Assembly: GCF_005938385.1 (NCBI RefSeq)
Contig: NZ_VCRA01000010.1
Location: 229,730 to 293,729, forward strand
Length of the DNA stretch: 64,000 nt
Source: Paenibacillus mesophilus
GTDB taxonomy: Bacteria > Bacillota > Bacilli > Paenibacillales > NBRC-103111
Direction of reading: 5' to 3'
The notes below the pieces were generated by a model. The model was not told the DNA's origin. It ran no database searches and saw nothing but the letters and a program-made list of their open reading frames with translations. This document shows positions 23,441-31,861 of the stretch, one piece after another; the stretch's first letter is position 1; every line of letters begins with the position of its first letter. The position numbers and the translations under genes are program-made.

Positions 23441-25930
23441 TCAAGGAATGGCCAACTTGCCCTTTTCGTTCAGCGACGCCATATCGTTCGCTTGGATCAG
23501 CCCCTTGGAGAGCGTGTACAGCGTATCGCCGATATACAGAATCCGCTCGACATTGCGGTTGCTGTTGTACCAGTTGCCGCCGGCTTTTTGTTTATCTTCT
23601 CCGGTCAAATGCGTAATGGTCGTCTTCAGCTTGAAGCCGTTCGTCAAATCGAGCCCGTAAACGTATGCGCCTTGGAAAGAGAACTGGCCATATGCAGTCG
23701 CGGAGTCCGGGCTGCCGGGCGTTTTGTTCGGAACCTGCATGACCGTAACCGGAAACGCCAGCAGATTGCGCTCTTTGGAGAACAGCAGCGCCTTGTGGTT
23801 GCGCAGCAGCTCCGACTCCGTACCCCGGTCGCCGATGATTTCTTTGAACTTCTCTACCGGATTCGTCACATCGGTCACATCGAACAGCGAAATTTTCATG
23901 CCCTGATAATAAGCGATCGTTCGCCCCGGGTTGGACGTATCGCCTTTAACCGGAATTTCCACCGTTTCTTTGCCGAAGCCGATCAGATGGTTCTCGTCGT
24001 ACGGGTGCAAATAGTCGCTGTATCCGGGGATTTTCAGCGCGCCCAGCACGGTCGGCGCGGCCGGGTTCGTCAAATCGATCGCGAAGAGCGGGTCGGTATT
24101 TTTGAACGTAACCATGTATGCGCGGTTCCCCATAAACCGGACGGAATAAATTCGTTCCCCGGGAGCGATGCCTTCCAGCTTGCCGAGCGGCTTCATCGCT
24201 TCATCGAGCGTATACAGGTTGTTTTTGGACGTGTTCTCGTCCATTCTCCACATGTCGCCCTTCGTGGTAGCGATCCGGAAAATGCCGTTATGCTCATCCA
24301 TCGAGAATTGGTTCAGGATTGTGCCGGGCACGTCGCCCTGCGTCACGAATTTCGTCTTCCCTTGCTCCAGTCGGAACTTGTAGACGACCGTTTTCGTCTC
24401 ATAGCTTGGCGCTGCGATCTTGCTCGTCAGCGCGTCTGCACCCGGAGTGGCGGCAGCTCCCGTATCGGTTTGCGGCGCGTTCGCCGGCTCTGCCCGAAGA
24501 GGCACGTATTTGCTGACGGATGCGTACAGATTGTTTTCCGAGGCGAATACGTTCTGCCCGGAGCCCAAGTAAGCGGAGACGTCCATCGGCTGGTCGGCCC
24601 GGTCCAGATTGATGCCGCCTATGAGCATATAGTTCGATTCGCGCGAATCCGGGAAATAACGGATGTCCCTGTAGTCGAGCGGAATCGATTCGCCCGATAC
24701 CGCCGAATCCCGGTAAGCGGGAGCGTTCGATTTGGCCTCGTCGACCGTCGACCCGTCGGCCGGTTTGACGGTGTACAAGCCTGCGCCTTTATTCGCGATC
24801 AAATAGAAGGCGGAGCCGATTTTGCGCGACGATACGTAATTGCCGTCGAGCTCGACCTCGCGAAGCTGCTTCGGCGCCGTTTTGTCGGCGATGTCGTAAA
24901 TGATCGCTTTGACCGTAGTGAGCACGGGGCGTATCGGCACGACCAATTTTTTGGTCAAAGCGGAGTTGTCCGCCGCTTCGGCCATCGGTACGGGAGCGGA
25001 GCCGTCAAGGTTCCGGCTCGTCGAGCCGATAACGATCAAATATTTGGAATCGACATACAGCTCTTTCGGCCGGAACGATTTGCCGTCGAAGCCGATGATG
25101 CTGGCTACTTTCATTTCCGTTGCAGGGACGGCTTGGGTAATGACGACCCGTTCTTTATTGACCTGATACAAGTAGGCCCCGTCCGTCTTGACGACATCCG
25201 ACTCGTCTACGCCTTCGACCTGCGTGTTCGTCGCGGAGAAGTCGGCGGACGCCGCCGACGCATTCGACTTCATCGTCGCGGAGGAGTCCGCTTGCGGGGC
25301 GATCGGGGCCGTCGAGCTTGCCTGCTTTTCTACTTTCGCGTTCAACTGGACATCGACTGTGGCACCAACGCCTGCTGACGAGCCGGCAGATACGGCGGCC
25401 CCGTAAAGAGGTTGTCTCGTTTTCTCCAGCATCGCCTTCAAGTTCTCGTAGCTGCCGATCGTCGGCAAACTCTGCAGATGATCGATCGCGGCAGTGCGAG
25501 TATCCCCGTTCCAAGTAACCAATGCGTCGAAAGACTCCCCGATAAATCTCAGCGGCACCATCGTCACATTGCCCATTAAGCGCGGAGCCGCTTCCAGGCG
25601 GATCGGCTGGCCGTTTTTCACCGCTTCCGTGGAACCGATTGCAAGACGAATTTCCGAGGCGCCCTTGTGCAGCTTGACCGACTGGGCCCCTTCATCCCAA
25701 CTGACCGCCGCCCCGAGCGCCTCGGCGATATCGCGCAGCGGGACAAGGGTAACCCCGTCCGCGAGAATAGGGCTTCTCTCGGCGGTGAAAGGCTCGCCGT
25801 ACAAGGTAATCCGGATATCGCCGCCGACTTCCGCCGCCGCCGCGTGCACCTCAGATGTGGCTACTTGTCCGGGTGTTACAGTCGTGGACATGGCCAGCAG
25901 CAGCATGGCGGTGAGCATCGCTTTTTTCAA
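23441..25930 (-). CDS. Secreted beta-propeller protein with copper amine oxidase-like N-terminal domain
   Basis: The protein has 829 residues. A Sec signal peptide (MKKAMLTAMLLLAMSTTVTP) is followed at about 35-150 by a Cu-amine-oxidase-N-like domain (GVTLVPLRDIAEALGAAVSWD ... TMVPLRFIGESFDA), a common wall-binding or dimerisation module in Paenibacillus exoproteins. A low-complexity linker then leads to a large Beta_propel domain (about 230-829) with repeating VDSKYLIVIGS, YIVS/LIANKG and FMGNRAYMVTF blades and GRTIAYYQGMKISLFDVTDVTNP. The family is of unknown function; some members occur with surface proteases. There is no catalytic motif I can name. It stands alone between terminators. Confidence 0.88.
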   Translation of the reverse strand: MKKAMLTAMLLLAMSTTVTPGQVATSEVHAAAAEVGGDIRITLYGEPFTAERSPILADGVTLVPLRDIAEALGAAVSWDEGAQSVKLHKGASEIRLAIGSTEAVKNGQPIRLEAAPRLMGNVTMVPLRFIGESFDALVTWNGDTRTAAIDHLQSLPTIGSYENLKAMLEKTRQPLYGAAVSAGSSAGVGATVDVQLNAKVEKQASSTAPIAPQADSSATMKSNASAASADFSATNTQVEGVDESDVVKTDGAYLYQVNKERVVITQAVPATEMKVASIIGFDGKSFRPKELYVDSKYLIVIGSTSRNLDGSAPVPMAEAADNSALTKKLVVPIRPVLTTVKAIIYDIADKTAPKQLREVELDGNYVSSRKIGSAFYLIANKGAGLYTVKPADGSTVDEAKSNAPAYRDSAVSGESIPLDYRDIRYFPDSRESNYMLIGGINLDRADQPMDVSAYLGSGQNVFASENNLYASVSKYVPLRAEPANAPQTDTGAAATPGADALTSKIAAPSYETKTVVYKFRLEQGKTKFVTQGDVPGTILNQFSMDEHNGIFRIATTKGDMWRMDENTSKNNLYTLDEAMKPLGKLEGIAPGERIYSVRFMGNRAYMVTFKNTDPLFAIDLTNPAAPTVLGALKIPGYSDYLHPYDENHLIGFGKETVEIPVKGDTSNPGRTIAYYQGMKISLFDVTDVTNPVEKFKEIIGDRGTESELLRNHKALLFSKERNLLAFPVTVMQVPNKTPGSPDSATAYGQFSFQGAYVYGLDLTNGFKLKTTITHLTGEDKQKAGGNWYNSNRNVERILYIGDTLYTLSKGLIQANDMASLNEKGKLAIP

Positions 25931-26137
25931 TCTTCATTCCTCCTGCCTTTGGATCGATTTGGTTTGTACGTATATAACGCGACGGAATGGGAAATTGTTG
26001 CAGCGTGAAGAAAAGTATATGGAAGATGAGCGATTCCTGTATGTATCCGTTCGGAACCGCGTGATACGATGAAGAAGAAGACAAGGACCAACCGGCTGCA
26101 GCCATGCGCGAACGATAACGGACCGATCCGGACGGAG

Positions 26138-26953
26138 TCATATTCGGTACGCTTGGCGGTACTCGGAAGGGCTGATATGCATTTTTTGTGAGAATACCCG
26201 GCTGAAATAAAAGCCGTTGCTGTATCCGCACAGTACGGCGATTTCGTCCAAGGTGAGACGGTTTTCCAGCAGCAGGGAACGGGCTTTGTCCAGCCGGAGT
26301 TCGCTCAAGTAGTCGCTCGGGTTGACGCCGTACATTTTGCGAAAGCGGCGGCTGAACTGAACCGTGCTGAGTCCCATCGACGAAGCAAGCTGATTTAGGC
26401 TGATTGTTTCGAAAGCGTTTTCTTTGAGAATGTCGCCGACCTTTCTCATCAGCGGGTCTTCGAGAACCGGGCGGGTTTCGCGCCGATGCGTCTCCCATTC
26501 CCAATCGAACTGCTCCCACAGGTCCCGGAATAGAAACTGTCTGCGGGCAACTGCGGGCGGATCGTTTCGCCGCTTGAGCATGGCGATATACCCGTAGGTG
26601 GAGGAGAACCGGTACTTGTCCCGGATCGAGCTTTTTCCTACCGGATTGGGCGACAGCTGGTCTTCGGCGCGAATCTCTTCCGAGCCGTCCGTCCAGGAGA
26701 AGTAGATCACGAGAAAGGTGGAAGGCCGCAGCATTTCCCGCTTGAGTACGACATTCGGCGGACAGAGCAGAAGGTCGCCCTTCTCGGCGATGCCTTCGCG
26801 CTTCCCGATTTCGAAACGGAAGCTGCCGCTCTCGACGACGAACAGCACCCAGTGAGGGCTTTGATCCTCGCTTTTCTCGAACTGCGCTTTATTGCTCCAC
26901 CAGGTAACGGTATGAATGGTGGGAGCGAGCTCTTTCGGACGATATACCGGCAT
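26138..26953 (-). CDS. AraC-family transcriptional regulator
   Basis: The product has 271 residues from ATG 26953. Open frame upstream of that point lies in the divergent gene and is not protein-like. N-terminal cupin-like sensor domain (WVLFVVESGSFRFEIGKREGIAEKGDLLLCPPNVV) is followed by two AraC helix-turn-helix motifs (ISLNQLASSMGLSTVQFSRRFRKMYGVNPSDYLSELRLDKARSLL and LTLDEIAVLCGYSNGFYFSRVFSQKMHISPSEYR). It is divergent from an FAD oxidoreductase gene, with 101 bases between starts, and is most likely its activator. Confidence 0.9.
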   Translation of the reverse strand: MPVYRPKELAPTIHTVTWWSNKAQFEKSEDQSPHWVLFVVESGSFRFEIGKREGIAEKGDLLLCPPNVVLKREMLRPSTFLVIYFSWTDGSEEIRAEDQLSPNPVGKSSIRDKYRFSSTYGYIAMLKRRNDPPAVARRQFLFRDLWEQFDWEWETHRRETRPVLEDPLMRKVGDILKENAFETISLNQLASSMGLSTVQFSRRFRKMYGVNPSDYLSELRLDKARSLLLENRLTLDEIAVLCGYSNGFYFSRVFSQKMHISPSEYRQAYRI

Positions 26954-27054
26954 GCGCGTGCACCGCCTGTTCGGAATTTTCTTTGATATTACAATAGCGG
27001 AATACCGCGCGAAAAAAAAGAGACGATTTTCGGAATACGAAGGAGAGATTCGAA

Positions 27055-28875
27055 ATGAATGGAAACCGGAATGCGGACAGACAAACGATCCGAACGCAGC
27101 TATTCGTCGCCGGAGGAGGAATGTCCGGGGTGGCCGCCGCTCTCGCCGCCGCAAGAAACGGAGTGCGGACGGTGCTGTGCCAGGATCGCCCGGTGCTGGG
27201 AGGTAACGCCTCTTCGGAGATCCGCATGAACGTGAGCGGCTCCTCGGTCCGCGGGAGGGAGCTGGAGACGGAATCGAGGGAGAGCGGCATTGTCGAAGAG
27301 ATCATGCTGGAATGTGCCGTGCGCAACCCGCAGCGATGCGCCAATATGCTCGATCTGATCCTGTATGAGAAATGCAGGGAGGAGCCGAATTTGACGCTTA
27401 TGCTAAATTCTTGCGTAGTCGGGGTCCGGATGGAAGGCGACCGGATCGTATCGGCCTACGTGAACCGGGAAAGCACCGAAGATTTTTACGAAATCGAGGC
27501 GGAGCTATTCGCGGATTGCACGGGCGACGGGCGGCTCGGGTACGAGGCTGGCGCCAAGTATACGACAGGCCGGGAGTCTACCGCCGAATACGGGGAATCG
27601 TTCGCTTCCGACGACCGGGACGCTTACCGGTTAGGCTCGTCGCTGCTGTTCACCTCCAAAGACATGGGGCGCCCGATGCCGTTCGTCCCGCCGAAATGGA
27701 TACGGCGGTTTTCCGAGGAGGATCTGCGCTTCCGTTCCCATCCGACCTGGGAATACGGCTATTGGTGGGTCGAATACGGCGGCATGAGGGATACGATCAA
27801 GGATAACGAGTCGATTCGCGACGAGCTGCTCGCGATCATGCTCGGGGTTTGGGACCATATCAAGAACAGCGGGCATCATCCCGAATCGGCCAACTGGGCG
27901 CTGGACTGGTTCGGGTTTCTGCCCGGGAAGCGCGAATCGCGCCGGTTTATCGGCCAGCATGTGCTGAGGCAGAGCGATCTGGAGCAAGCGGTCGATTTCG
28001 CCGATGTCATCGCTTATGGCGGATGGTCGATGGATATTCACCACCCGGGGGGAATCGAGGCGACGGGAGAAAAGCCGAATATTCATCCTTATACGCCGTA
28101 CATGTATGGGATTCCACTGCGGTCCCTCGTCAGCCTCAATATCGTCAATCTGCTGTTTGCCGGACGCAACATATCGGCCACGCATGTGGCTTTCTCGAGC
28201 ACAAGAGTTATGGCTACGTGCGCTCTGATGGGAGAAGGGCTCGGCACGTATGCCGCGATCGCGATCCGGGAAGGCAAGCCGCACGACGGCTGGCGGGATG
28301 CGGAGCTTGTGGAGAGGGCGCAGCAGCAGCTCATCCGGCAGGGTGCCTATTTGCCGGCAAAACGGCTTGCGGACCGAAATCTTTCGGCAGAGGCGGCGAT
28401 TGTCGCTTCGTCCGAGCAGGAGAGGGGCAGCGCGTCCCAGGTTGTCGACGGACATACCCGCTCCGTTCACGGCCCCAGGGGCGTAAGGCCGGATTTGACC
28501 GTACCGGGGACGCACCGGTGGATGTCCGACACGGCGGATAAGGCGCCGTGGCTGGAGCTGCGCTGGGACCGGCCGGTGGACGTTTCGCGCATCGTCATCG
28601 TACTCGATACAGGGCTTCACCGCCATTTGGCGTTAACGCATTCGGACGGCCACCATTCAAGAATGGAGTGGGGGCCTCAACCGGAGACGTTGAAAGACTT
28701 CCGTATCCTTGCCCGGTCCTCGGGGCGTTTCGAGGAAGCAGCCGTCGTTCACGACAATTACCGCCGGCAGCTGGAGTTCGACGTGAGCTTGACGGGGATC
28801 GATTGCCTGCGATTGGAGGTGATCGCGACTAACGGGCTGGACCATGCGCGGATCATGGAAATCCGCTGCGAGTAA
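27055..28875 (+). CDS. FAD-dependent oxidoreductase with C-terminal discoidin-like domain
   Basis: The protein has 606 residues and no signal peptide. N-terminal Rossmann fold (LFVAGGGMSGVAAALAAARNGVRTVLCQDRPVLGGNASSEIRM), then LFADCTGDGRLGYEAGA and the FAD C-terminal motif LFAGRNISATHVAFSSTRVMATCALMGEGLGTYAA. Residues from about 455 form a separate beta-sandwich (LELRWDRPVDVSRIVIVLDTGLHRHL ... GIDCLRLEVIATNG), resembling F5/8-type carbohydrate-binding modules. Such two-domain enzymes sit in plant-polysaccharide loci. It is divergent from the AraC regulator and followed by a sugar-binding lipoprotein gene, so it probably acts on a sugar delivered by it. Confidence 0.85.
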   Translation: MNGNRNADRQTIRTQLFVAGGGMSGVAAALAAARNGVRTVLCQDRPVLGGNASSEIRMNVSGSSVRGRELETESRESGIVEEIMLECAVRNPQRCANMLDLILYEKCREEPNLTLMLNSCVVGVRMEGDRIVSAYVNRESTEDFYEIEAELFADCTGDGRLGYEAGAKYTTGRESTAEYGESFASDDRDAYRLGSSLLFTSKDMGRPMPFVPPKWIRRFSEEDLRFRSHPTWEYGYWWVEYGGMRDTIKDNESIRDELLAIMLGVWDHIKNSGHHPESANWALDWFGFLPGKRESRRFIGQHVLRQSDLEQAVDFADVIAYGGWSMDIHHPGGIEATGEKPNIHPYTPYMYGIPLRSLVSLNIVNLLFAGRNISATHVAFSSTRVMATCALMGEGLGTYAAIAIREGKPHDGWRDAELVERAQQQLIRQGAYLPAKRLADRNLSAEAAIVASSEQERGSASQVVDGHTRSVHGPRGVRPDLTVPGTHRWMSDTADKAPWLELRWDRPVDVSRIVIVLDTGLHRHLALTHSDGHHSRMEWGPQPETLKDFRILARSSGRFEEAAVVHDNYRRQLEFDVSLTGIDCLRLEVIATNGLDHARIMEIRCE

Positions 28876-28893
28876 GCAACGTTTTGCGGGGTA

Positions 28894-28995
28894 AGGAACT
28901 TTAACGGAATAACGTTTCCGCTCTCTGACGACCGGGACTTGCCGATCCGCAGAGCCCCTGTCGTAAGTCAGGGCGGTAATTCCGTTAAAGTTCCT
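28894..28995. repeat. 17-bp perfect inverted repeat with 68-base loop
   Basis: The arms AGGAACTTTAACGGAAT and its exact complement fill most of the 147-base gap between the oxidoreductase and the binding-protein gene. The AGGAACT end matches the other two palindrome loci in the window. Confidence 0.75.
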
Positions 28996-29022
28996 AATCA
29001 ATGAACAATCGGGGGGATTGGC

Positions 29023-30342
29023 ATGAGACGGAAACAAGGTTTCATCTACGGAATCGCACTGCTGTCGGTTTTCGCCGTCTTTATCGCGGGGTGCGGCAAG
29101 ACGAATGACCCGGCGGGGAGCGCTGAAGCAGGCAAGGAGAACGGAGCTGCGGGCAAAGTAAGCGATGCGCCCGTCACGCTGACCGCCGCCATCGACGCGG
29201 TTATTATCGACAGTGCGCTGGAGGCGTTGATCAAGGATCAACTGAAGAAGAAGCATCCGAACATTACGCTGAATATTGTTCAGCCGGCGAAAGGATCGAC
29301 TTTGGACGAGTTGATCGCTACCGGGACGGTTCCCGACATCGTGTTCACTTACAGCGGCAGACTGACGTCCTATCAAGACAAAGGCATCCTGTACGATATG
29401 AACGAATTGCTGAAGACCCATAAGTTCGACTTAAGCCGCTTCGAGCCGCAGATGATAACCGACACGAAGGTCGGTTCGGCGAACGGCGAGCTGTACGGCA
29501 TCCCTTACAGCCGCAACTTTCACGCGTTCTATTATAACAAAGACATTTTCGATAAATTCGGGGTGGCGTATCCGCAGGACGGGATGAACTGGGACCAAAT
29601 TCTCGATCTGGCCAAAAAAGTAACGCGCAACGAAGGCGGAACGCAATATCGGGGTATCGATCCGGGTAGCGGCATATCGTGGATCTACCAGCCGCTCGGG
29701 ATCGAGGCGGACGACTATAAGACGGGCAAGGCGACGCTCAATAACGACAAGTGGAAGAAAGTGTTCGAGCTTGTCAAGGCGATGTACACGATTCCCGGCA
29801 ACGAGCAGAAAGGGACCGCCATAGACAACTTCCTGAAGGAAAAAAACTTGGCGATGATCATGTACACGAACATGTTCTCCCAATTGGAAGTCCCGACGAA
29901 GGAAGGGTTCAACTGGGACGTCGCTCAATACCCGAGCTATCCGGAGCGGCCGAACATTTACGGAAACGCCAGCGTCAACATTATGACGATTACGAAGCAG
30001 AGCAAATATAAAGATCAGGCGCTTCAGGTCATCAGCGTGGCGACATCCGACGAGGTGCAGCTGGAAAGCTCGCGGCAAGGGCGTATTTCCCCGCTGCTTA
30101 AGCCGGAAATTCAGGCGGAGTACGGTAAAAGCCTCGACATTTTGAAGGGCAAGCGCATCCAGAGCATTTTCAAGAGCAAGCCGGTTCCTTATCCGAACTC
30201 GTCTCCGTACCGGTCCAAATCCGAGGCGATCGCGGTCAAATATTTCAAGGAGTATTTGGCCGGAACAATCGACGTGAATACGGCTCTAAGCAAAGGGGAA
30301 GATGAAATCAACAAAATGCTTGCGGCCGAGAAAGCGAAATAA
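29023..30342 (+). CDS. Sugar ABC transporter substrate-binding lipoprotein
   Basis: The protein has 439 residues. Signal peptide with lipobox ending VFIAGCGKTND (Cys26) puts it on the outer face of the membrane. The mature domain is a type-I extracellular solute-binding fold: LEALIKDQLKKKHPNITLNIVQPAKGSTLDELIATGTVPDIVFTYSG, then YGIPYSRNFHAFYYNKDIFDKFGVAYPQDGMNWDQILDLAKKV. It ends ...ALSKGEDEINKMLAAEKAK. No permease or ATPase gene is beside it. The preceding FAD oxidoreductase is on the same strand. The substrate is probably a mono- or oligosaccharide. Confidence 0.92.
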   Translation: MRRKQGFIYGIALLSVFAVFIAGCGKTNDPAGSAEAGKENGAAGKVSDAPVTLTAAIDAVIIDSALEALIKDQLKKKHPNITLNIVQPAKGSTLDELIATGTVPDIVFTYSGRLTSYQDKGILYDMNELLKTHKFDLSRFEPQMITDTKVGSANGELYGIPYSRNFHAFYYNKDIFDKFGVAYPQDGMNWDQILDLAKKVTRNEGGTQYRGIDPGSGISWIYQPLGIEADDYKTGKATLNNDKWKKVFELVKAMYTIPGNEQKGTAIDNFLKEKNLAMIMYTNMFSQLEVPTKEGFNWDVAQYPSYPERPNIYGNASVNIMTITKQSKYKDQALQVISVATSDEVQLESSRQGRISPLLKPEIQAEYGKSLDILKGKRIQSIFKSKPVPYPNSSPYRSKSEAIAVKYFKEYLAGTIDVNTALSKGEDEINKMLAAEKAK

Positions 30343-30349
30343 AAACGCG

Positions 30350-30388
30350 CGAAAGCCCCGTCCGTGAAGGAGCAGGGGCTTTCGTTTT
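30350..30388. terminator. Bidirectional terminator between two binding-protein genes
   Basis: A 10-bp perfect stem (CGAAAGCCCC / GGGGCTTTCG) with flanking A and T tracts lies in the 53-base gap between convergent genes. Confidence 0.85.
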
Positions 30389-30395
30389 CTTAGAC

Positions 30396-31730
30396 TTACT
30401 TCGCCGCATCCGCCTCGATCGTCTTGTTCATCGATTCCTCGGCTTCGCGGAGCGCCGTGTTCACATCCTGCTTGCCGGTCGTGACGTTGACGAGAGAGCT
30501 GAATATTTTGCCTGCGGCGGTACTCGTGTACGTGCTGACGAACGAAGGGGCGGCGAACTTCTCGGGCAGCATCGCCTTCGTGTTTTTGCCTTTGTACATG
30601 GCCGACTCTTGGCCGAACGCCTTGCGGACGGCGTCGCTTTTCAGCAGGCTGAGGAACAAGCCCTGCTTCGATTTCTCCAAATGGAACGGCTCGGTGGACA
30701 AGTAGGACAGCACCTCGAACGCTTCGTCCGGCACTTTGCTCGTCGCGGTAATGAAGAAGTAGAACGGATACGCTTGCGGTCCTATGCCGGGAGCTTCCTT
30801 CAAGGTAGGGAAGGAGGCGATGTCCCAGTTCATGCCCTGCAGCTCCGCTTCGGTATGCATCGTGCTCACCGGCATCCACATGGCCGCTCTCTTATCCTTC
30901 GTAAACATGTCGCGCTGCTTGCCCACCTGCATTTCCGCATTGGTCCAATCGTATCCCGGCAGCGTGTAGAAGCGCGAGACGTCCGACATAAACTTGTTCC
31001 ATTGGTCGTTGTTGAGGGTGGCCTTGCCGGTTTTCGGGTCGATCATGTTCAAGGACAGCTGGTTGCGCATCGCCAGGTGGGAAGGGGACATGACGGTTCC
31101 GTAGTACTGGATTCCGCCGTCCTGCCGCGTCAGCTTGCGCGAAAGCTCGTACGTATCGTCCCAGGTCATGCCGTCTTTCGGATACGGAACCCCGAATTTG
31201 TCGAACAGGTCTTTGTTGTAATAGATCGTGGCCGGAAGCGTATACATCGGAACGCCGTATATTTTGCCGCCTCCGATCTGCTTCAGCATGTCGACGCTGG
31301 TCGCCTCGAACCGGTTCAGATCGAAGCCGTTTTTCTGGATGAGCGGCGTAATGTCCCGTTCCATCTTGGACTTCAGCAGGAAGTTGTAGATTTGGCCGAT
31401 CGACATGAACATGATATCGACTTGCGTTCCGGTCGTCACGAGTTCGGTGATTTGATCGGCTTTTCCGTTATACTTGATGAATTTCGGCGTAACGTGCGGG
31501 TATTTGGCCTTGATCGGGTCCCCGAACTCCTTCATGAATCGGGCCTCATCCCAGTCTGCGCTCGGATGATAGAAGACGAGGTCGATCGGCTTCGCCGGGG
31601 CGGCCGCCTTGGCGTCGTCCTTCGGTTTCGCGGTGCCGTCCGGCGCGGAGGAGGATTGGCTTCCGCAAGCGCTTGCGAGCAGAAGCGCGGCGATCGTACA
31701 GGACATTATTATGTTTCTACTACGTTTCAT
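30396..31730 (-). CDS. Sugar ABC transporter substrate-binding lipoprotein
   Basis: I start it at ATG 31730 with AAGGGGG upstream, giving 444 residues; longer open frame upstream is non-coding. Signal peptide and lipobox end LLLASACGSQ. The binding fold shows ITELVTTGTQVDIMFMSIGQ, YGVPMYTLPATIYYNKDLFDKFGVPYPKDGMTWDDTYELSRKLTRQDGG and ends ALREAEESMNKTIEADAAK. It is about as similar to the convergent binding protein as family members usually are, so it is not a recent duplicate. No permease gene adjoins it. Its upstream region carries a 69-bp block shared with the beta-helix gene, implying common control. Confidence 0.92.
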   Translation of the reverse strand: MKRSRNIIMSCTIAALLLASACGSQSSSAPDGTAKPKDDAKAAAPAKPIDLVFYHPSADWDEARFMKEFGDPIKAKYPHVTPKFIKYNGKADQITELVTTGTQVDIMFMSIGQIYNFLLKSKMERDITPLIQKNGFDLNRFEATSVDMLKQIGGGKIYGVPMYTLPATIYYNKDLFDKFGVPYPKDGMTWDDTYELSRKLTRQDGGIQYYGTVMSPSHLAMRNQLSLNMIDPKTGKATLNNDQWNKFMSDVSRFYTLPGYDWTNAEMQVGKQRDMFTKDKRAAMWMPVSTMHTEAELQGMNWDIASFPTLKEAPGIGPQAYPFYFFITATSKVPDEAFEVLSYLSTEPFHLEKSKQGLFLSLLKSDAVRKAFGQESAMYKGKNTKAMLPEKFAAPSFVSTYTSTAAGKIFSSLVNVTTGKQDVNTALREAEESMNKTIEADAAK

Positions 31731-31771
31731 TGCAGTGACCCCCTTATGTTCATGGCTTGCATACACAAAGC

Positions 31772-31840
31772 ATAGCATGGGAGGATATAAGCGTCTTGCC
31801 ACCAACGTGTCGACATGGCCGCGCCGTTTATCCCATATTG
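31772..31840 (-). promoter_or_regulatory. Operator-like block A
   Basis: This 69-base block upstream of the binding-lipoprotein gene aligns without gaps to the block at 33959-34027, with 53 of 69 bases identical by hand count. Best-kept parts are CGTCTTGC, GTGTCGACAT and GCCGTTTATCC. On the minus strand it ends in TGCTATGCT, a possible -10 element. Confidence 0.7.
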
Positions 31841-31861
31841 CGGTTATGCGGGCGTCCCCGT

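Noticed and set aside
23492..25378. A 628-codon plus-strand open frame opposite the beta-propeller gene
   Set aside because: It is antisense to a protein with signal peptide and clear domains and has no ribosome binding site.
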